Positions 1 through 11,981 of a DNA stretch of 64,000 nucleotides are shown piece after piece. The stretch spans positions 76,539,931 to 76,603,930 of the forward strand of contig CALNVZ010000174.1 in assembly GCA_940671915.1 (NCBI GenBank), written 5' to 3'. A program made the position numbers and the translations under genes. The stretch's first letter is position 1, and each line of letters opens with the position of its first letter. The notes under the pieces were generated by a model, which did no database searches, had not been told where the DNA came from, and worked only from the letters and a program-made list of their open reading frames with translations. Source of the DNA: Paracentrotus lividus (taxonomy: Eukaryota; Echinodermata; Echinoidea; Camarodonta; Echinidae).

Positions 1-126
1 TGTAGGTTACAACTTACACAGGTACGTATATTGGGGGAAAATGAAAATGAAAGGAAATATATATTGATGATTGGTTTAGTTGATAATTGATTTAAAGTAG
101 GTGGAGTGAAATACCTTTTCTTGTGC

Positions 127-250
127 TTTATTTATTTATTTATTTATTTGTTTATTTTTTTGTTTGTTCATTCATTCGTTCCTTCCTTCCTTCCTTCCTT
201 CCTTCATTCGTTCGTTCGTTCGTTCGTTCGTTCATTCATTCATTCATTTC
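127..250. repeat. Compound tetranucleotide microsatellite
   Basis: Runs of TTTA, TTTG/TTCA, TTCC, TTCG and TTCA succeed each other, each unit one substitution from the last. It ends about 100 bp before a THADA splice acceptor. Confidence 0.95.
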
Positions 251-346
251 CCCCCTCAAATTTAGCAGCAATTGTTTCGGGTCTGAGAGGGGTACATGTA
301 GATTCAAATAAGTGACATTGAGTTCAATTTTTTTCCCCCTCAACAG

Positions 347-590
347 AGGCATTTACTTCGATACACCATCAACAGACTGATGGAAATAGCCCAAGAACCC
401 CTCCCTGACCAGCCTGATGCCAAGCAAGACCTTCCTCAGTCCCATGCAGTCAATATCCTGCGGTCTCTCTTTGTCAATTCTTCCCTTGCCTGGGAAGTTC
501 TACCCTATGCAGAAGAAGCTGTCCAGTTGGCCATTGATGGTTTCTCCTCCAGTAATTGGATGGTGCAAAACTCCAGCATGCAGTTATTGG
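347..590 (+). CDS. THADA: THADA exon a (first in window)
   Basis: Acceptor ccctcaacag, donor gtaggt. It opens in phase 0 with RHLLRYTINRLMEIAQE and leaves one base (G). It contains HAVNILRSLF and WMVQNSSMQLLG, matching the human HALNILRALF and WAVRNSSTLLF region. Confidence 0.9.
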
Positions 591-3500
591 GTAGGTCCTG
601 GTGCTGTAAGAGATACCTGCAAGTTGTTCATCTTCAGAAAATATTTAGCTTGTTTCCATAGTTACCATGCTAAATTGAACATTGATCATAAGTGCATATT
701 TTTTTAATCACTATTTTATGTGGAGGGAATGAAACCATAAATAGCATTTTGTTAATAATTGAATCCAACAATTAGAGAAACATGTAAAAAATCTGCTCAT
801 GGGAGACGGAACTGGTGGTCCTTAAAGCAAGGTCTCAAAGAGAAACACAAGAATATGGTCTTCATATAAGTTGTCATTACAACAGGTTTCACTATAAAAG
901 AAAACTGTGTTAACAATGCTATTCACTCTCTATTGATAACTTATTGAGCTCAGACCAACATTAATAATCGTAAGCATGGCCAATACTACCGATTTTCTAG
1001 AAATAAAATATCTGCCTGTGATGTGATGTGCAATCCTTCAGCATGTAAAACCAAACCTGTTGATACACCCTCAGGAGCCCTCATTGCACGCATCTTTGGC
1101 CAGAAGAAGGTCCAGGATGAACACTCACAAGTCAACACTCTCTCAGCTCCGGAGTTCTTTCAGCGCTATCCTCGGCTCCGCGTCTATCTCCTGCAGGAGG
1201 TCAGGAAGGCTGCCGCACTTCACCAGCAGGGATCCAGTACTCCAGGGCAGGAGGGAGAAGGAGGTGGAGGAAGGCTCCATCTTATACCAACACTCCATCC
1301 TGTTCTTCTGGTCCTCACTAAGCTAGGGAGTGGTATAGCAACTCAGGAGCAGAAAAGGTAAAGTCCTTGTTCCATGATAACTTGCATATTTCTGTGTGTC
1401 AGAATCATGTGTAAGTCATTTGGTAATAAAGACTTGAAAATACTGATAGTCAAATCAGACTCTTCTGTTTGACTGTTGCTACATGTACATTATTCTAACC
1501 CATGATTATTATGCACATATATTTTTGCTTTGATTGATTGACAAATTTACTTTTGACTCAGAAAATATGATTATAAGTTTCATCAATTATTGACTGCCAT
1601 TTCCAGAGAAATATCTTTTGTTTGAAATGTCCATTAATCTTTGTCTTGAAATAGGGAACTTGCTGAGTTTATAGAACCTATCTGTTCCCTTGCTTCAAGC
1701 CCCATCTACTCTGTCAGAGACCTTGCTTCAAGGGCCATACTTCCTCTCTTCTCTGATAAAGACGAGGTAACCAACATGGCCGCCAAGCTTTTGGATTCTA
1801 TCCCATCATCCTCTAATCCTCTCATCACCAGTCAGAATCGTCTCCATGGAAACCTTCTGATGGTTCAAAAGCTCCTTACATCCAGCGTCAATAAGAGAAG
1901 GTGATTGTTTTTTATGCTTTCAAAGAAGTGGATAGAAATTTTACATAATTTGATGGAGGGGTCCTGCAATGTACACATTTCTTATTTCAAAATGTTGGCT
2001 GCTATATTTATTATGATTTATTAAATTAATCAACCTGACTATTTTGTTGCTTGAATAGAATCTAGTGGTGAGGAAAATACATGTAAGTGATTTCAGTTCC
2101 CAGAATACATTAAAAATCTAAAAAGTATATTAACAACACAAAAAAATTTTAGGACAATATTGTAAAGTATAAGGAAGTGGAATACTTTCAGGAATATACT
2201 GTACATTATAAGCTATAACTTTTGCGGGGGTTTTACTTTCACGAGTGACAAAGCAAGCGTGAATTTAACACCACGCGAATATATCCTGAGGGATGTTGTG
2301 GAAATGTGTTTAAGAGTTGTGAACGCGAATTGAACGACACGCGCATATGCGATGGAAGCCCTCAGTCGCGAAAGTTTATGTATGCGAATATATTAGCTTA
2401 TAAAGTAAATGGAATATTATGCACAATTGATGGTAATCCTAACTATTCTCTTTTCAGCCTCCAAGAGGACAAGGTGCAAGAACTGACCGCTCAATTTGCC
2501 AGTTGTCTATGGGTGGGGTCCAGCAGGAACCCCTGCCCAGTGACCAGGGCTCAGTTCATGCAGATCTGTACCCAGTGGTGGGAGGGGGCATTCCATGTCA
2601 AACCAGAGACCCTGTCAGGACTGGTGGTGGCCTCCATGGGCGTTCTGGAGGAGTTCTTCCTGAATGCACCTTTGTTTCAAGTATGTCGTGTTGATGTTCA
2701 TCTATAGGAAAGAAGGAAAGCAATTTGTAGAGTAATGTAAATCTAAGGCTACAACAGGGGCGCTACATTTTAAACCTGATCCACACGATAATTTAAACCT
2801 CTACTATTGCCTACAATATATCTAGGTGCTAATAATAATCGTATGTGTATTTTCCGGATTACACTGATAGACATTGAAACCATTATTTTAGAGAATCCTT
2901 CTGTATATGAAGGTGTATTTAATAGTATCACAAATAAATTTCCAAGAAAATATTCTAATGTACGTATTATATATTATGTCATTTAATAAGCCTTAAAAAT
3001 CTTTAATCATATCAAAGGCCTCAAATTTGAAAATCTGTGCTTGGAGGGGAAAAACTTGATACTTAACATTAAAAATCATAATTCATACTGTGGTATTCCA
3101 TTTCATTCAAAATTGCACTTGTTATGGACTGATATCATTTTCTATATTAGGCTGTTCCTAAGTGAGTTTAGCTGTTACATCCTTGAATGTTTGAATGCTG
3201 ATAGTTGTTGTTGTTTTTAAATTTGTTTTAGGTGGGTCTCTCGTCCTTGGGTCAGAAGATGACGACCTCTTTCATCTCCATGTCAAAGTTCATCCCTGAC
3301 CACATCATTAACCTTTCGACCCTGGCCCGCACCCTCCTGACCCATGACCTCCCAGAGGTCAGGGAGTTGACCCTCAAGTACCTCAATGACATTGTAACCT
3401 CTGAAGTAGAACTCAGCGTAGAGACACTCAGCGACCTTCAAGAAAAGGTCACTGAACTTCTTCTTGTTGAGAGCAGCTTCAACTGTCTTCCTCTTGCGCT

Positions 3501-6500
3501 AGGATTGTGGGTAGAACTCAGCAAGGATCTTGACAACAAACCTGAGGGTTATTGGCAGGTGCTCTTTGATGGACTCTGGGCAATGACAAGCTCTAAAGGA
3601 AAGGAACTGAGTTCTTGTGCTGCAGTCCTTCCCGCTCTGAGCGTTGCTCTCAGACGAGGTTTTGATGACCTAGAGAAGTAAGAAAAACTGGAAATCAAAC
3701 TTGCTTGCTTTGCGTTGCTTATTTGCTCATTTCATTCATACATTTTATAACTTGTAGATTTGATTTAACTTGCAGCTCATTTGAATTATGAGATATCCAA
3801 CATTCAATAAAAATTAGATTGATTCCTGGAAGAAATTTCTTAAAGCTGGTGTATAGTTTTGGGAGAAGGAAAAGTCTAATTTGAATTCACAGTTCCATAA
3901 TATGAAAGATTTAATCCTTTAACTATAATAAAGAACATTATATTCCATGAAATCCTGTTTTAGTGTCTTTATTTGACAATATAAGTATAAAACGTGGAAA
4001 GTCAGGGACCCGTCACGTTTCACCGTTTACATGGAAAACCAATGGGGATTCTCTTGTGTGGGTGATACACACAGATCGTTACCCTCTGTTCGATCACGCC
4101 GTAAACTGCGGCGGGCATGCAATGCAGCACAGGTCTCAAACAACCGTTACATTATGTTTGTTTCAAACATTTTTACTGAAATTCACCAGAAATCATCAAT
4201 ATCACAATATTTTTCACACATATCTTTTAGTGCAATGTGGACAACATGAGACTATATTTGATCCGTTTTATGCCGATTCCTTTTTCGTTACCAAAACTAT
4301 ACACCAGGTTTAAGAAGAAAAAAACTGGAGTTACAGCAAATTAGCTATTGTCATCTTTATATTTGGACTAACTAGGGATGGTCATATAATAAAAGTTTTA
4401 AATCAGATGTTATATAGAGGTGACATGGCATGTTTAGCAGAGTGGAAGTCCTGTTACCTAAGTCGATGCAGTAATGCTCTTGAGAAGGGATTACTCTTTG
4501 CTGCCATTTCCCTGAGATAGGTCTAATTCCATGTAGTCTCTTGCCTTTTGGTCTAATTAAAGTTTGATGTGATTTAATTGCAACTGCTCCTATTTACCAT
4601 TCTATCTAATTCCCATTTTTTGTAATTGCCATTTTGTCTTATTACCATGATGTCAAATTTGCACTTGGTCTAACACCACTTAGTCAATTCCTGTAACAAA
4701 CTAGTAATAGACCAAATATTCAGTTTGGAATTGACATTTTAACTGTTTGATGAATTGGCAATTGGACCAATCACCCATTATACCAAGTGATAATTAGAAT
4801 TTAGACCAAATGGGTTTAGACCACATGGTTGCATGAACTTTCTTCACAATAAATCAGGTAAAATAAATCATTAACTTATCTCTTAGCTATTCATCACTAT
4901 TGTGAGGGATTTTAAAATTTGTTAAAATCTTTTCTCAGCATGAATCATGAACTGACCTTACAGTGGTGTGACCTAGTTCTGAAGTGCAGTGACCCTTCTG
5001 AATGTGAGACGGTGCGTCTGTCTGCAGCCAAGGCGTTGAGGCATAGCGGTGTCCATGTCATCAAGATGTGTTCTCCTAACAATATAACACATTGTGACTT
5101 GGCTTTCATGTAAGTTACCTATACAGTCTGTGTCAAATAAAATGGTACAGTTGGAAAACATATTTTTTAATTTTGAAAATTAATCAAATTCTAAAAGTGT
5201 TTGATATTTCCATAAAGTAGGAAAATCAGGCTTTCTTCTGCAATTTTTTTCATCAAATTTGCTGTTGTAGATCTTGAGATATGACCAGTTTTCTATAATC
5301 AAGAAAATATGTATTTGCGCATGCTTTTCTATGGGTTTCACACATAATAGCCATGAATTCAGCGCACCAAGACAATAGATGTGTGTAATTCGATTAGCTC
5401 ATCGCCGCACAAAATTTATCTTAACTTTTGTTTTACAAAAGAAAATTATTTAACAAAGTGCATCAGCGAGAAGACTCTTGGCTTTAAGTTGGTATAACAT
5501 TCATACATCATTTGAGAAGATTTCATACCTAAATAATTTTTTCCCGACTGTACCATTTTTTTTTTACACAGAATGTATGGTGTGATATTTGCTCGTTTTG
5601 TAGTTGAGGCAAATTAATAATGTTCATATTCATTCTAACAATATAACAAAAGTGAACAAAGTGTGAAGTTTTTTAAAAATTTGCGAAATTCCTAACTAAA
5701 TCGGTACAATTTGTGAAAATATTCATGTTGAAAATAAGATTTGTCATCTAAGATTCACAAAATTTCTAATAATATTTCTCTCAATATCAGTTAATCACAA
5801 TAGGCCTACTACTCTTGTATTATTAGCTAGTGTATTTTTGATATATTTATGAATAGTAATAATCATATAATGTGCTCTCCATATTAACGTTATATTACAT
5901 CTCTTTGAAAAAAATATTCAGTATGAATAATGGTATGAAAGTAAACTTATGCTTATCTTATTACCAATTTAAAATTACACTTTGTCTTACTGTGATTATT
6001 AGGATCATGAGAGCTGGTATGCTGCTGTTGCAAGATGAACAACCAGAGGTTCGTGAGGAAGCTGCAAGGTTTGCCTCTTTAATACCAAGAGAGGGAGTCC
6101 TACTGAGTGATGTTGATGTAAATCACCTTCATTGCAGTACTGGTTTGAAGGTAGGTCATGTGATACGACTTGATAAATTCTGTCCATAAAAACCTAAATC
6201 TACAGCACTATTGATATCCCCCCAACCAAAAAAAAAAAAGTAAAGAAAGAAAAGGGAAGTAAAGATTTTTCTAACATTAGGTATCTAAAATCAATTATGA
6301 CAAAAGGAGGCAATTTTAATATACTTTGATCTTGCTGGAGAAGGGGATAGAATTATCAAATAATAAAAAATGTTGATGATGACACAGAAAATTAAGAAAC
6401 AGCCCTGTAATGCTCAGTATTACATTCAACTTTTAGTCACATATTCAGTCTTGAGGGAATTTTGAAAAAATTGCATTTTGATCAAAACTGTCATGACATC

Positions 6501-9500
6501 CTAAAGAAATATTTTAGACATGTGTAGAAAATTTAGATACCTGATTTTTTTAAAGTGTTATAAAACTATGACTAGTTGTAAATTATATTGGTTTCCTAAG
6601 TCCTGTGCCTTGTAACATAAAGAGTTAGGATCAATTTCAAAATTGAAACAACTCATTCCGATTGGTTCACAGTGAGACTTTTATGCAACAGTGTTGTCAA
6701 CATATTGTCTACTTGCCAATTTGCAAATGATTACAAATATTTTTGTCACCAGCCCCAAATATGAAATAAAAATAAACACTGGTAGCATACCATTATTGAT
6801 TCAGTGTTGTAAACTACATAAACTTGTCCAAATTCACATACCCACACTTAATCTCTGTTCTCCGGTTCTGGATATCTTCTCTCTCAAATCTCTGTCAGAA
6901 CTAAATCGTATGGAGATAGGGCTTTCCGGAAGGCTGCGCTAGCACTATGGATTTCTCTCCCACCAACTCCAAGAATTATGACCCAACTTGACCAATTCAA
7001 AGTAGAACTAAAGACGCACTTATTTATGAATGCCTAATTAAGTTGAATATATAGATATGTATGATGTTTGTAGTGTTTATTGTATTAAATATTCACTCAT
7101 ATTTTTACGATATTTCTATAATTCCCCATGCGTAGAGACCTTATGGTGTTATGCGTTTACTAAGAATTGTACTATTATTATCATTAATATTACTTCCATT
7201 TTGTTTCTTTTTGCTGCAGATTTTATTAGAATTTGTATGTGACAAGTTTTGCCTGAATATAGACTTCTTGGATACGGTGATCAGTCTCCTAATAGGTGAT
7301 GCATTCTTAATTGAAGATCTCATTTATGATGAGACGCATAACACGTGAGTTCAGTAGAAATTCCGGTGAAATATTTAGTAAAACATGACAAAATATTGAT
7401 GTATTTCAATGTTTTTTCTATACACATGTATTTGAGTATGACAGGAGTCATGTTCAACAACACAAAGAATTACATTGTGAAAAAGGGGAAGTTTAAATGA
7501 ATGATAAGATTCAGTATTAATGGATGAAACAAAACTAGCGGCTTTAGTAGACCCTGGATACATAATGATCATTTTAGGTTTAGAATTACATGGTTATATT
7601 ACATTCATTTATATTTTTTTCTTTTCTTTTATAACTGTTGTTCTCTCTTTGCCAACATAGTAAAGAATCAAGGTAGCACCTACCCATGGTCTACCTTCTC
7701 TGTCTTTGTTTTTGTTTTGTTTTGTTTTGTTACCAAATATTTTATGTTCCTTTGAAAACTTACCATAGCTGGCTTGTATATTAAGAACATGATTGCATAC
7801 CTCAATTCCCTTAAGCATTTTGACACAGATTTAACTATATAAGCATATACAATATGTACATGTACATATCCATTATGAAATACATGCAACAAGATATAAT
7901 GGTACATTCTGAGTAATTGTTATCAGTTACCTAATTCTATTTTCTGTGTAGCTCTTTGAACCTGTTTGAACAAGAGAGTGTGAATATGTATGCTGAAGGA
8001 GCCATGGAGGCCAATGTTGTGTTCCATGCATTAAAGGTAATTGCACGTTGCATTGTACTAAATATTTTCATGTTTTTTTACAACTGTATTCTATGGCATC
8101 CATGTCATATGTCACTAAGTATCTCTGATTTATTTATTGCTGTAATTATTATATATAAGATATTTTATTAATGTCAATTTTTGTTTCACGTCCTATTGAA
8201 ATTAATTTTTTTTTTTACTTGTTAGGGAGCAGTGATTGTTTGAAGTAACATTTTGAAAATTAGTTGCTTTGTAAAATATCAAATGGGCAATAGTTTAAAA
8301 ATCAAGTATTTGTTGATTTTAAAGGGGGAATTGAATTAATTTAGCATGGGTATATAAGTTAAGATCTATCAACCACTACTACATTTACACCCCTTCCAGT
8401 AATGAGTTCCCTACAATTTTCTATCGATAAAGCTAAAGAATATTGATTTTCACTTTTAAATGACTGACGAACTTTTCTAAATGGATTTTACCCCTTGATT
8501 GTAGCATGCAATGGTACCGTTGATCGAAGACAAGGCAGATATTCTCAGGGATTGGACGAAAGAGAGATTGGACTTCGTACAATTCAACATGGATGCTCTT
8601 ATCAAATTTCTTGACAAACACCCTGTGGCTGGTATGTATATTCTAGTCTCTAAATAAATGAAATGAATAGATTTTTAAGTTTTGTCTTGCACTCATTTAC
8701 CTTCAATTTCCAGTCACATCTCACTAATAATGCATGCATTTTTATTGCTAATTTAATTCAGTTTTCTGTTTATTATCGATGGTGATGGTTTGTCTCTGTT
8801 CAATTGTTTTCTTTGATTTTGATGAACTAATCATATTTTTAAAATGTTCATTAATGCTGACTATTTTGTGGTGTAACTGTACTGTATGTTGTAAGGTATA
8901 TTATTTATTTAATTATCAGATTTTTTTAACAAATTCATATCAGTCATAGTTTTGATAAACATAGGTTTTCAATAATTTCAAATCTGTAATTCATTAATAT
9001 ACCTCTTATTTGCCAAATAAATTTCCACATGTGAAAAAAATACTAATAAGATTTAAACATGTATAGCAGTAATGCAAGCTGGTTTGGTCACAAATATAAG
9101 ACTTATTAGTATTCCTCGTAATTACATTGCATTTCAGGTGTGGATCCAAAATATCCAAATTGAATGCGTTTCTCGGGCCCAGTTGTCTGGGGACAAAAGC
9201 GGCTCTATTATGTTACGCATGGGCCCAATACTTTCATTGTATGACGTCAGTCTGGATCCGCTACTGGCATTTCATCTGGCATTTTTTCTTTCCATACAGC
9301 AAACAGTTTCTATGCAGGGACAGGACACAGTAAACCCTACCAGGCTCTGTACAGGTTGCTCCTGTATGTGCGACTACTACAGGAGACGTCCATTCTCATT
9401 AAGCCCCCAGTAGAGGGAGTCCTAGATGCTAAACGCAAGATTGAAGTTCACCTGAAAGCTCTGCAAGAGGTAAGTCGAATTTGACTGAAATAATTAGCCG

Positions 9501-10550
9501 ACAATTTATGTAGGAGTGGCATTCCTATTTAAGCATGTGGAAAAAGTGTGCAAAACTAATGTTTATTAACTGATCAAAACATAACATTCAATACTGTTAA
9601 TGGGAAAGTTCACCCTGGGTTTAAATTGGTTGTAAAAAAATGCAGAAAAATAAAAGAAAAATATGAGAGAAGGTTTAAAGAAAATCGACCAAAAAGTAAC
9701 GAAGTTATGAATATTTAAAGTTTTGATTTTGTGAGGTCACATGCGAGCAGTTCTCTTATGTATTATGTAGTGTAAATTCCATAAAGTGTCATTTTTTTTC
9801 AGAAGACAATTAATTATTTCACCTGTGCAGTCGATACTTCATCAAAAATATGTTAATATACATACCTCTATCTAATTGACCCATTCCTTTATCAAGAACC
9901 ATGAAAAAAGACAAATTTATGGAATTTACATTCACAGCGCATGGGAGAGCTGCTCACATGTGACGTCACAGAACCAAAACTTTAAATATTCATAACTTTG
10001 CTATTTTTTGGTCGATTTTCTTAAAACTTTCATTCATATTTTTATTTTATTTTTCTGCATGTTTTAAACCAATAAAATTCCAGGGTGAACTTCCCCTGTA
10101 AGGTAAATATATATATATGTATATTAATGTATTGCTTACTACACCTTGGTTTAGAGGAGTAAGTATGCATTAATGTCAATTTATTAGACAAATTGTATTT
10201 AAATATTTATTCACTAGAAGTGAAATCAATTGTCTGTGATTAAATCAATTGTACATGTTTATTATAATGAACAAAAGACTAATAACGTGCAGTTTTTGAA
10301 ATAAAATCAGATTTAAGTTTAACATAAAATACTATTCATCTGACCTTCACACAGGTTCAAAGCTGCAGAAGTGATGCTGAATTTTCATTGACTTTTAATA
10401 TCAGTCAGTGAGAATCTATCTGTGTTAACTTAATGTATCATGTGTCCTTTGCCTACACAGATGTTTTATGTGTTTCCACTGCTGAAGGAATCTATCCCTA
10501 CTAACCTAGTTATGGAAGAAATGCCTGAAGAACCAGTTCAGATGGATTGA
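347..10550 (+). CDS. THADA: THADA (Trm732-like tRNA methylation scaffold), C-terminal part, 12 exons
   Basis: Exons 347-590, 1075-1357, 1655-1900, 2458-2680, 3232-3677, 4939-5109, 6003-6150, 7220-7344, 7952-8036, 8505-8631, 9300-9469 and 10461-10550 join in one frame across GT-AG introns and give 785 residues plus TGA. Stretches match human THADA as I recall it, in order: ALIARIFGQKKVQDEHS (human ALITRIFGVKRAKDEHS), SPIYSVRDLASRAILP, SRNPCPVTRAQF, then LPEVRELTLKYL. Human THADA is about 1,950 residues, so this is roughly the C-terminal 40 percent and earlier exons lie left of base 1. The protein is an all-helical ARM/HEAT-type scaffold; its yeast relative Trm732 works with Trm7 (FTSJ1 in human) to 2'-O-methylate position 32 of certain tRNA anticodon loops in the cytoplasm. 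No membrane segment or catalytic motif is expected or seen. The last exon is acidic (EEMPEEPVQMD). Introns are full of MITEs, listed separately. Identity is strong; exact edges rest on splice consensus and frame. Confidence 0.93.
591..1074. other. THADA intron, nothing recognised
   Basis: AT-rich intron; no repeat, RNA or exon seen. Confidence 0.6.
1075..1357 (+). CDS. THADA: THADA exon b
   Basis: Acceptor accctcag, donor gtaaag. Encodes GALIARIFGQKKVQDEHS and FFQRYPRLRVYLLQEV, then a Gly/Glu-rich loop (GQEGEGGGG) absent from the human sequence as I recall it. Leaves two bases (AG). Confidence 0.92.
1655..1900 (+). CDS. THADA: THADA exon c
   Basis: Acceptor cttgaaatag, donor gtgatt. Encodes ELAEFIEPICSLASSPIYSV and NRLHGNLLMVQKLL, matching human HSPVYHSREMAARALVPF and NHIHGTLLQVFHLL. 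Phase 2 to phase 2. Confidence 0.92.
2206..2403. mobile_element. TTCGCG-rich MITE, THADA intron
   Basis: Ends TTATAAGCTATAACTTTTGC and (reverse complement) TTATAAGCTAATATATTCGC. The interior is rich in GCGAAT and CACGCG words. It resembles other TTCGCG elements at 28.2, 40.4 and 45.7 kb. Confidence 0.6.
2458..2680 (+). CDS. THADA: THADA exon d
   Basis: Acceptor ctcttttcag, donor gtatgt. Encodes SLQEDKVQELTAQFASCLW and SRNPCPVTRAQFMQIC (human KRQNPCLVTRAVYIDIL). Ends in phase 0. Confidence 0.92.
2681..3231. other. THADA intron, nothing recognised
   Basis: AT-rich; no repeat pair or coding signal seen. Confidence 0.55.
3232..3677 (+). CDS. THADA: THADA exon e
   Basis: Acceptor tttgttttag, donor gtaaga. 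The longest exon (446 nt). Encodes LLTHDLPEVRELTLKYLND, the counterpart of human ESAFPEVRSLTLEALLE. A GAG-AAG-TAA reading at the edge is avoided because the donor begins inside AAG. Confidence 0.92.
3840..4313. mobile_element. MITE with CTGGTGTATAGTTTTGG ends
   Basis: Left end TAAAGCTGGTGTATAGTTTT; the right end reverse-complemented reads TAAACCTGGTGTATAGTTTT. About 470 bp inside a THADA intron. Open frames inside it are not genes. Confidence 0.7.
4517..4829. mobile_element. TTGGTCTAAT fold-back repeat, copy 1
   Basis: The first half carries degenerate TTGGTCTAAT/TTGTCTTAT words spaced 15-25 bp apart; the second half carries the reverse complement (TAGACCAAAT, TTAGACCACATGG). Five such copies lie in the window. 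Confidence 0.7.
4939..5109 (+). CDS. THADA: THADA exon f
   Basis: Acceptor tcttttctcag, donor gtaagt. Encodes MNHELTLQWCDLVLKCSD and ETVRLSAAKALRHSG, the helical segment that matches human ESRLAVVEVLTSTTPLF only loosely. Phase 2 at both ends. Confidence 0.88.
5124..5575. mobile_element. Tc1/mariner-type MITE, TA-flanked
   Basis: Left end CAGTCTGTGTCAAATAAAAT then GGTACAG; the right end reverse-complemented is CATTCTGTGTAAAAAAAAAA then TGGTACAG. TA is present on both sides (5122-5123, 5576-5577). 452 bp, in a THADA intron. Confidence 0.8.
6003..6150 (+). CDS. THADA: THADA exon g
   Basis: Acceptor tgattattag, donor gtaggt. Encodes LLLQDEQPEVREEAARFAS, matching human LLQSEEQAVRDAATETV. Ends in phase 0. 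Confidence 0.9.
6830..7035 (+). mobile_element. LINE 3' fragment (C-terminal reverse transcriptase tail)
   Basis: One frame reads TKSYGDRAFRKAALALWISL then PPTPRI and FKVELKTHLFMNA with stop. This is the characteristic GDRAFSVAAPKLWNSLP to LKTHLF ending of CR1/L2/Jockey-type LINE proteins. The rest of the element is missing, and a stop lies just upstream in frame. Confidence 0.75.
7220..7344 (+). CDS. THADA: THADA exon h
   Basis: Acceptor ttttgctgcag, donor gtgagt. Encodes FVCDKFCLNIDFLDTVISLL and GDAFLIEDL, aligning with human AVLCDLLQQWDQLAPGLPIL. Confidence 0.87.
7345..7951. other. THADA intron with short TTTTG repeat
   Basis: Contains a TTTTG run near 7707-7732; otherwise nothing recognised. 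Confidence 0.5.
7952..8036 (+). CDS. THADA: THADA exon i
   Basis: Acceptor ttctgtgtag, donor gtaatt. Encodes LNLFEQESVNMYAEGAMEAN, aligning with human DYLFEKAEVNFWAETL. Only 85 nt. Confidence 0.87.
8037..8504. other. THADA intron, nothing recognised
   Basis: AT-rich, no repeat structure seen. Confidence 0.5.
8505..8631 (+). CDS. THADA: THADA exon j
   Basis: Acceptor cttgattgtag, donor gtatgt. Encodes HAMVPLIEDKADILRDWTKE and FLDKHPVA. Similarity to human is weak; the call rests on frame, splice sites and position. Confidence 0.82.
9135..9267. mobile_element. Short GGATCCA-ended repeat upstream of a THADA exon
   Basis: Starts CAGGTGTGGATCCA and ends TGGATCCGCTACTGG (inverted, imperfect). 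The middle holds a core, on the minus strand CCCATGCGTAACATAATAGA then GCCGCTTTTGTCCCCAGAC, repeated at 42.75 and 54.5 kb. Confidence 0.65.
9300..9469 (+). CDS. THADA: THADA exon k
   Basis: Acceptor tttccatacag, donor gtaagt. Encodes NSFYAGTGHSKPYQALYRLL and VRLLQETSILIKPP. The acceptor lies only 32 bp past the end of a small transposon-like repeat (9135-9267). Confidence 0.83.
9599..10099. mobile_element. MITE with about 170-bp inverted ends
   Basis: Left end GGGAAAGTTCACCCTGG; the right end reverse-complemented is GGGGAAGTTCACCCTGG. The match continues through TGCAGAAAAATAAAA, AAAATCGACCAAAAA and GTTATGAATATTTAAAGTTT. About 500 bp, nearly a pure hairpin, in the last but one part of THADA. 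Confidence 0.85.
10461..10550 (+). CDS. THADA: THADA last coding exon with stop
   Basis: Acceptor tgcctacacag; opens in phase 0 with MFYVFPLLKESIPT and ends VQMD then TGA. No human counterpart is obvious for the acidic tail. The 3' UTR follows, but I see no clear poly(A) signal close by. Confidence 0.82.
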   Translation: MFYVFPLLKESIPTNLVMEEMPEEPVQMD

Positions 10551-11410
10551 CAATTCCTATTCTGATATGCCAGATCATTGCTCAGGGTCCCACTCTACCA
10601 GGAAATCTAGAAAACTTAGAAAATGGTTTTCACTTTTTCCAGTCAAGAAACCATCAGAATTGGTTGAAAGAGGTTTACCCTTTAGCACCTAGAGACTGCA
10701 TGGAAAGGGTCAGTTTACTCACTAGCAGAAAGTGTTATGCTGTCTTCAATCACGTTTTTCCAATAAGATAGCGCTTAAAACATATTTTCTTGTGCAGAAT
10801 CGGACAGCACACATCCAATGGGTAATCCACAAGAAGTATGGGCATGTTTCATCACATATTTTTTATACAACCTTGACTACAGCGTGCTTAAGGCAGGGGC
10901 GGTTTAGGGCTGTTTAGTGAGAAAGCTGAGGGGCAGTCATGGGCGGATTAGGTGCTAAAGGGTTAATATAGTTATCCTGGAATTTTGAGAATCCACGAGG
11001 GAAACTCATGGAAAAATCATAGGAATTTGTTCTTCTTTTCTGACTCATGCAAGTGATTAATTTTTTTCAACTTTATATAGTTTGACATGGAAAAAACTCA
11101 AGCCAACTTTAGCACCACACTGACAATAGAGTAAACAAAAATTATATTATTCCAAATGACAAGATATTTTGTTGATTATCAGTCAGTACTCAGTGAGTTT
11201 TGTGGTGGGTAAAGGGCTATACATATTATATCATTGAAGTTTGTTCTTAATCCTTTATATCTTTGTAAATTTCTTCTTTGTAAGTATTTTTGCCTTTTTA
11301 AGGCTATTCTCAACTATCAGGAAAAAGTGATAAAAAATACTAGTAATTATAATTTGATATGCAAATGTCAAATTTCTGTCCAAAAATTGAAACTCTGGTT
11401 TCAGCCAGGG
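10551..11410 (+). other. THADA 3' UTR and downstream spacer
   Basis: Follows the TGA. No convincing AATAAA signal near the stop, so the transcript end is unknown. No other gene seen. Confidence 0.45.
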
Positions 11411-11414
11411 TACA

Positions 11415-11480
11415 GAATAATTTATAATAATAATAATTTCATTTACATAGCGCTTCATACTGGTGTTTCTAAGCGCTTTA
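11415..11480 (-). repeat. SINE/LINE-like tail with AGCGCTATGTAAAT
   Basis: Minus strand reads AAGCGCTATGTAAATGAAAT then a run of ATT triplets. A similar GGCGCTATACAAG tail with ATC triplets lies at 24.65-24.77 kb. Confidence 0.5.
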
Positions 11481-11722
11481 TGTGTTACATTGCCCATTAG
11501 GTTATGTCTTGTGCCAAATATTGTGCTATGCTTGGTTTATATTACAACCATCCCAAGTAATGGTATGGTACATTATTCAAGTCAATTGTCAAAAGCTTGC
11601 AATTACGGGTCAGTACACACAGAACTCTGCCTGTTAACTTTCCAATATCTGCAGAACTGTCTTTTGGTTATAAACTGTTATACAAGGTTATGTAAGTCTC
11701 CATGCAGTGATTTCCATTTTGC

Positions 11723-11883
11723 TTTGGTCATTCAATCAGGCTATTGGCCTAAATGGTCAATAGACCAAATGATAATTAGACCAAAGGATTGTTAAACCAT
11801 ATGCATTGTTCATAGAGATATAATGTATGTGAACCAAATGGTATAATAAAACAATTGGGTAGACTATCAGGTAGACCAAATGG
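11723..11883. mobile_element. TTGGTCTAAT fold-back repeat, copy 2 (partial)
   Basis: Mostly the TAGACCAAATG half, repeated at about 20-40 bp intervals. Confidence 0.6.
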
Positions 11884-11981
11884 CGATAACAGATATATTT
11901 GAGCTCAGTTTTCTGCCTTTTATTTAAGATTGTGTACATGTATTTCTTAAAAAAGAAAAAAAAAACGTGAAATTAATTTAA

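Noticed and set aside
3963-4313. 116-codon open frame
   Set aside because: Lies entirely within the MITE at 3840-4313; no similarity recognised.
9072-9413. 113-codon open frame overlapping THADA exon k
   Set aside because: Different frame from the exon; most of it is the GGATCCA-ended repeat.
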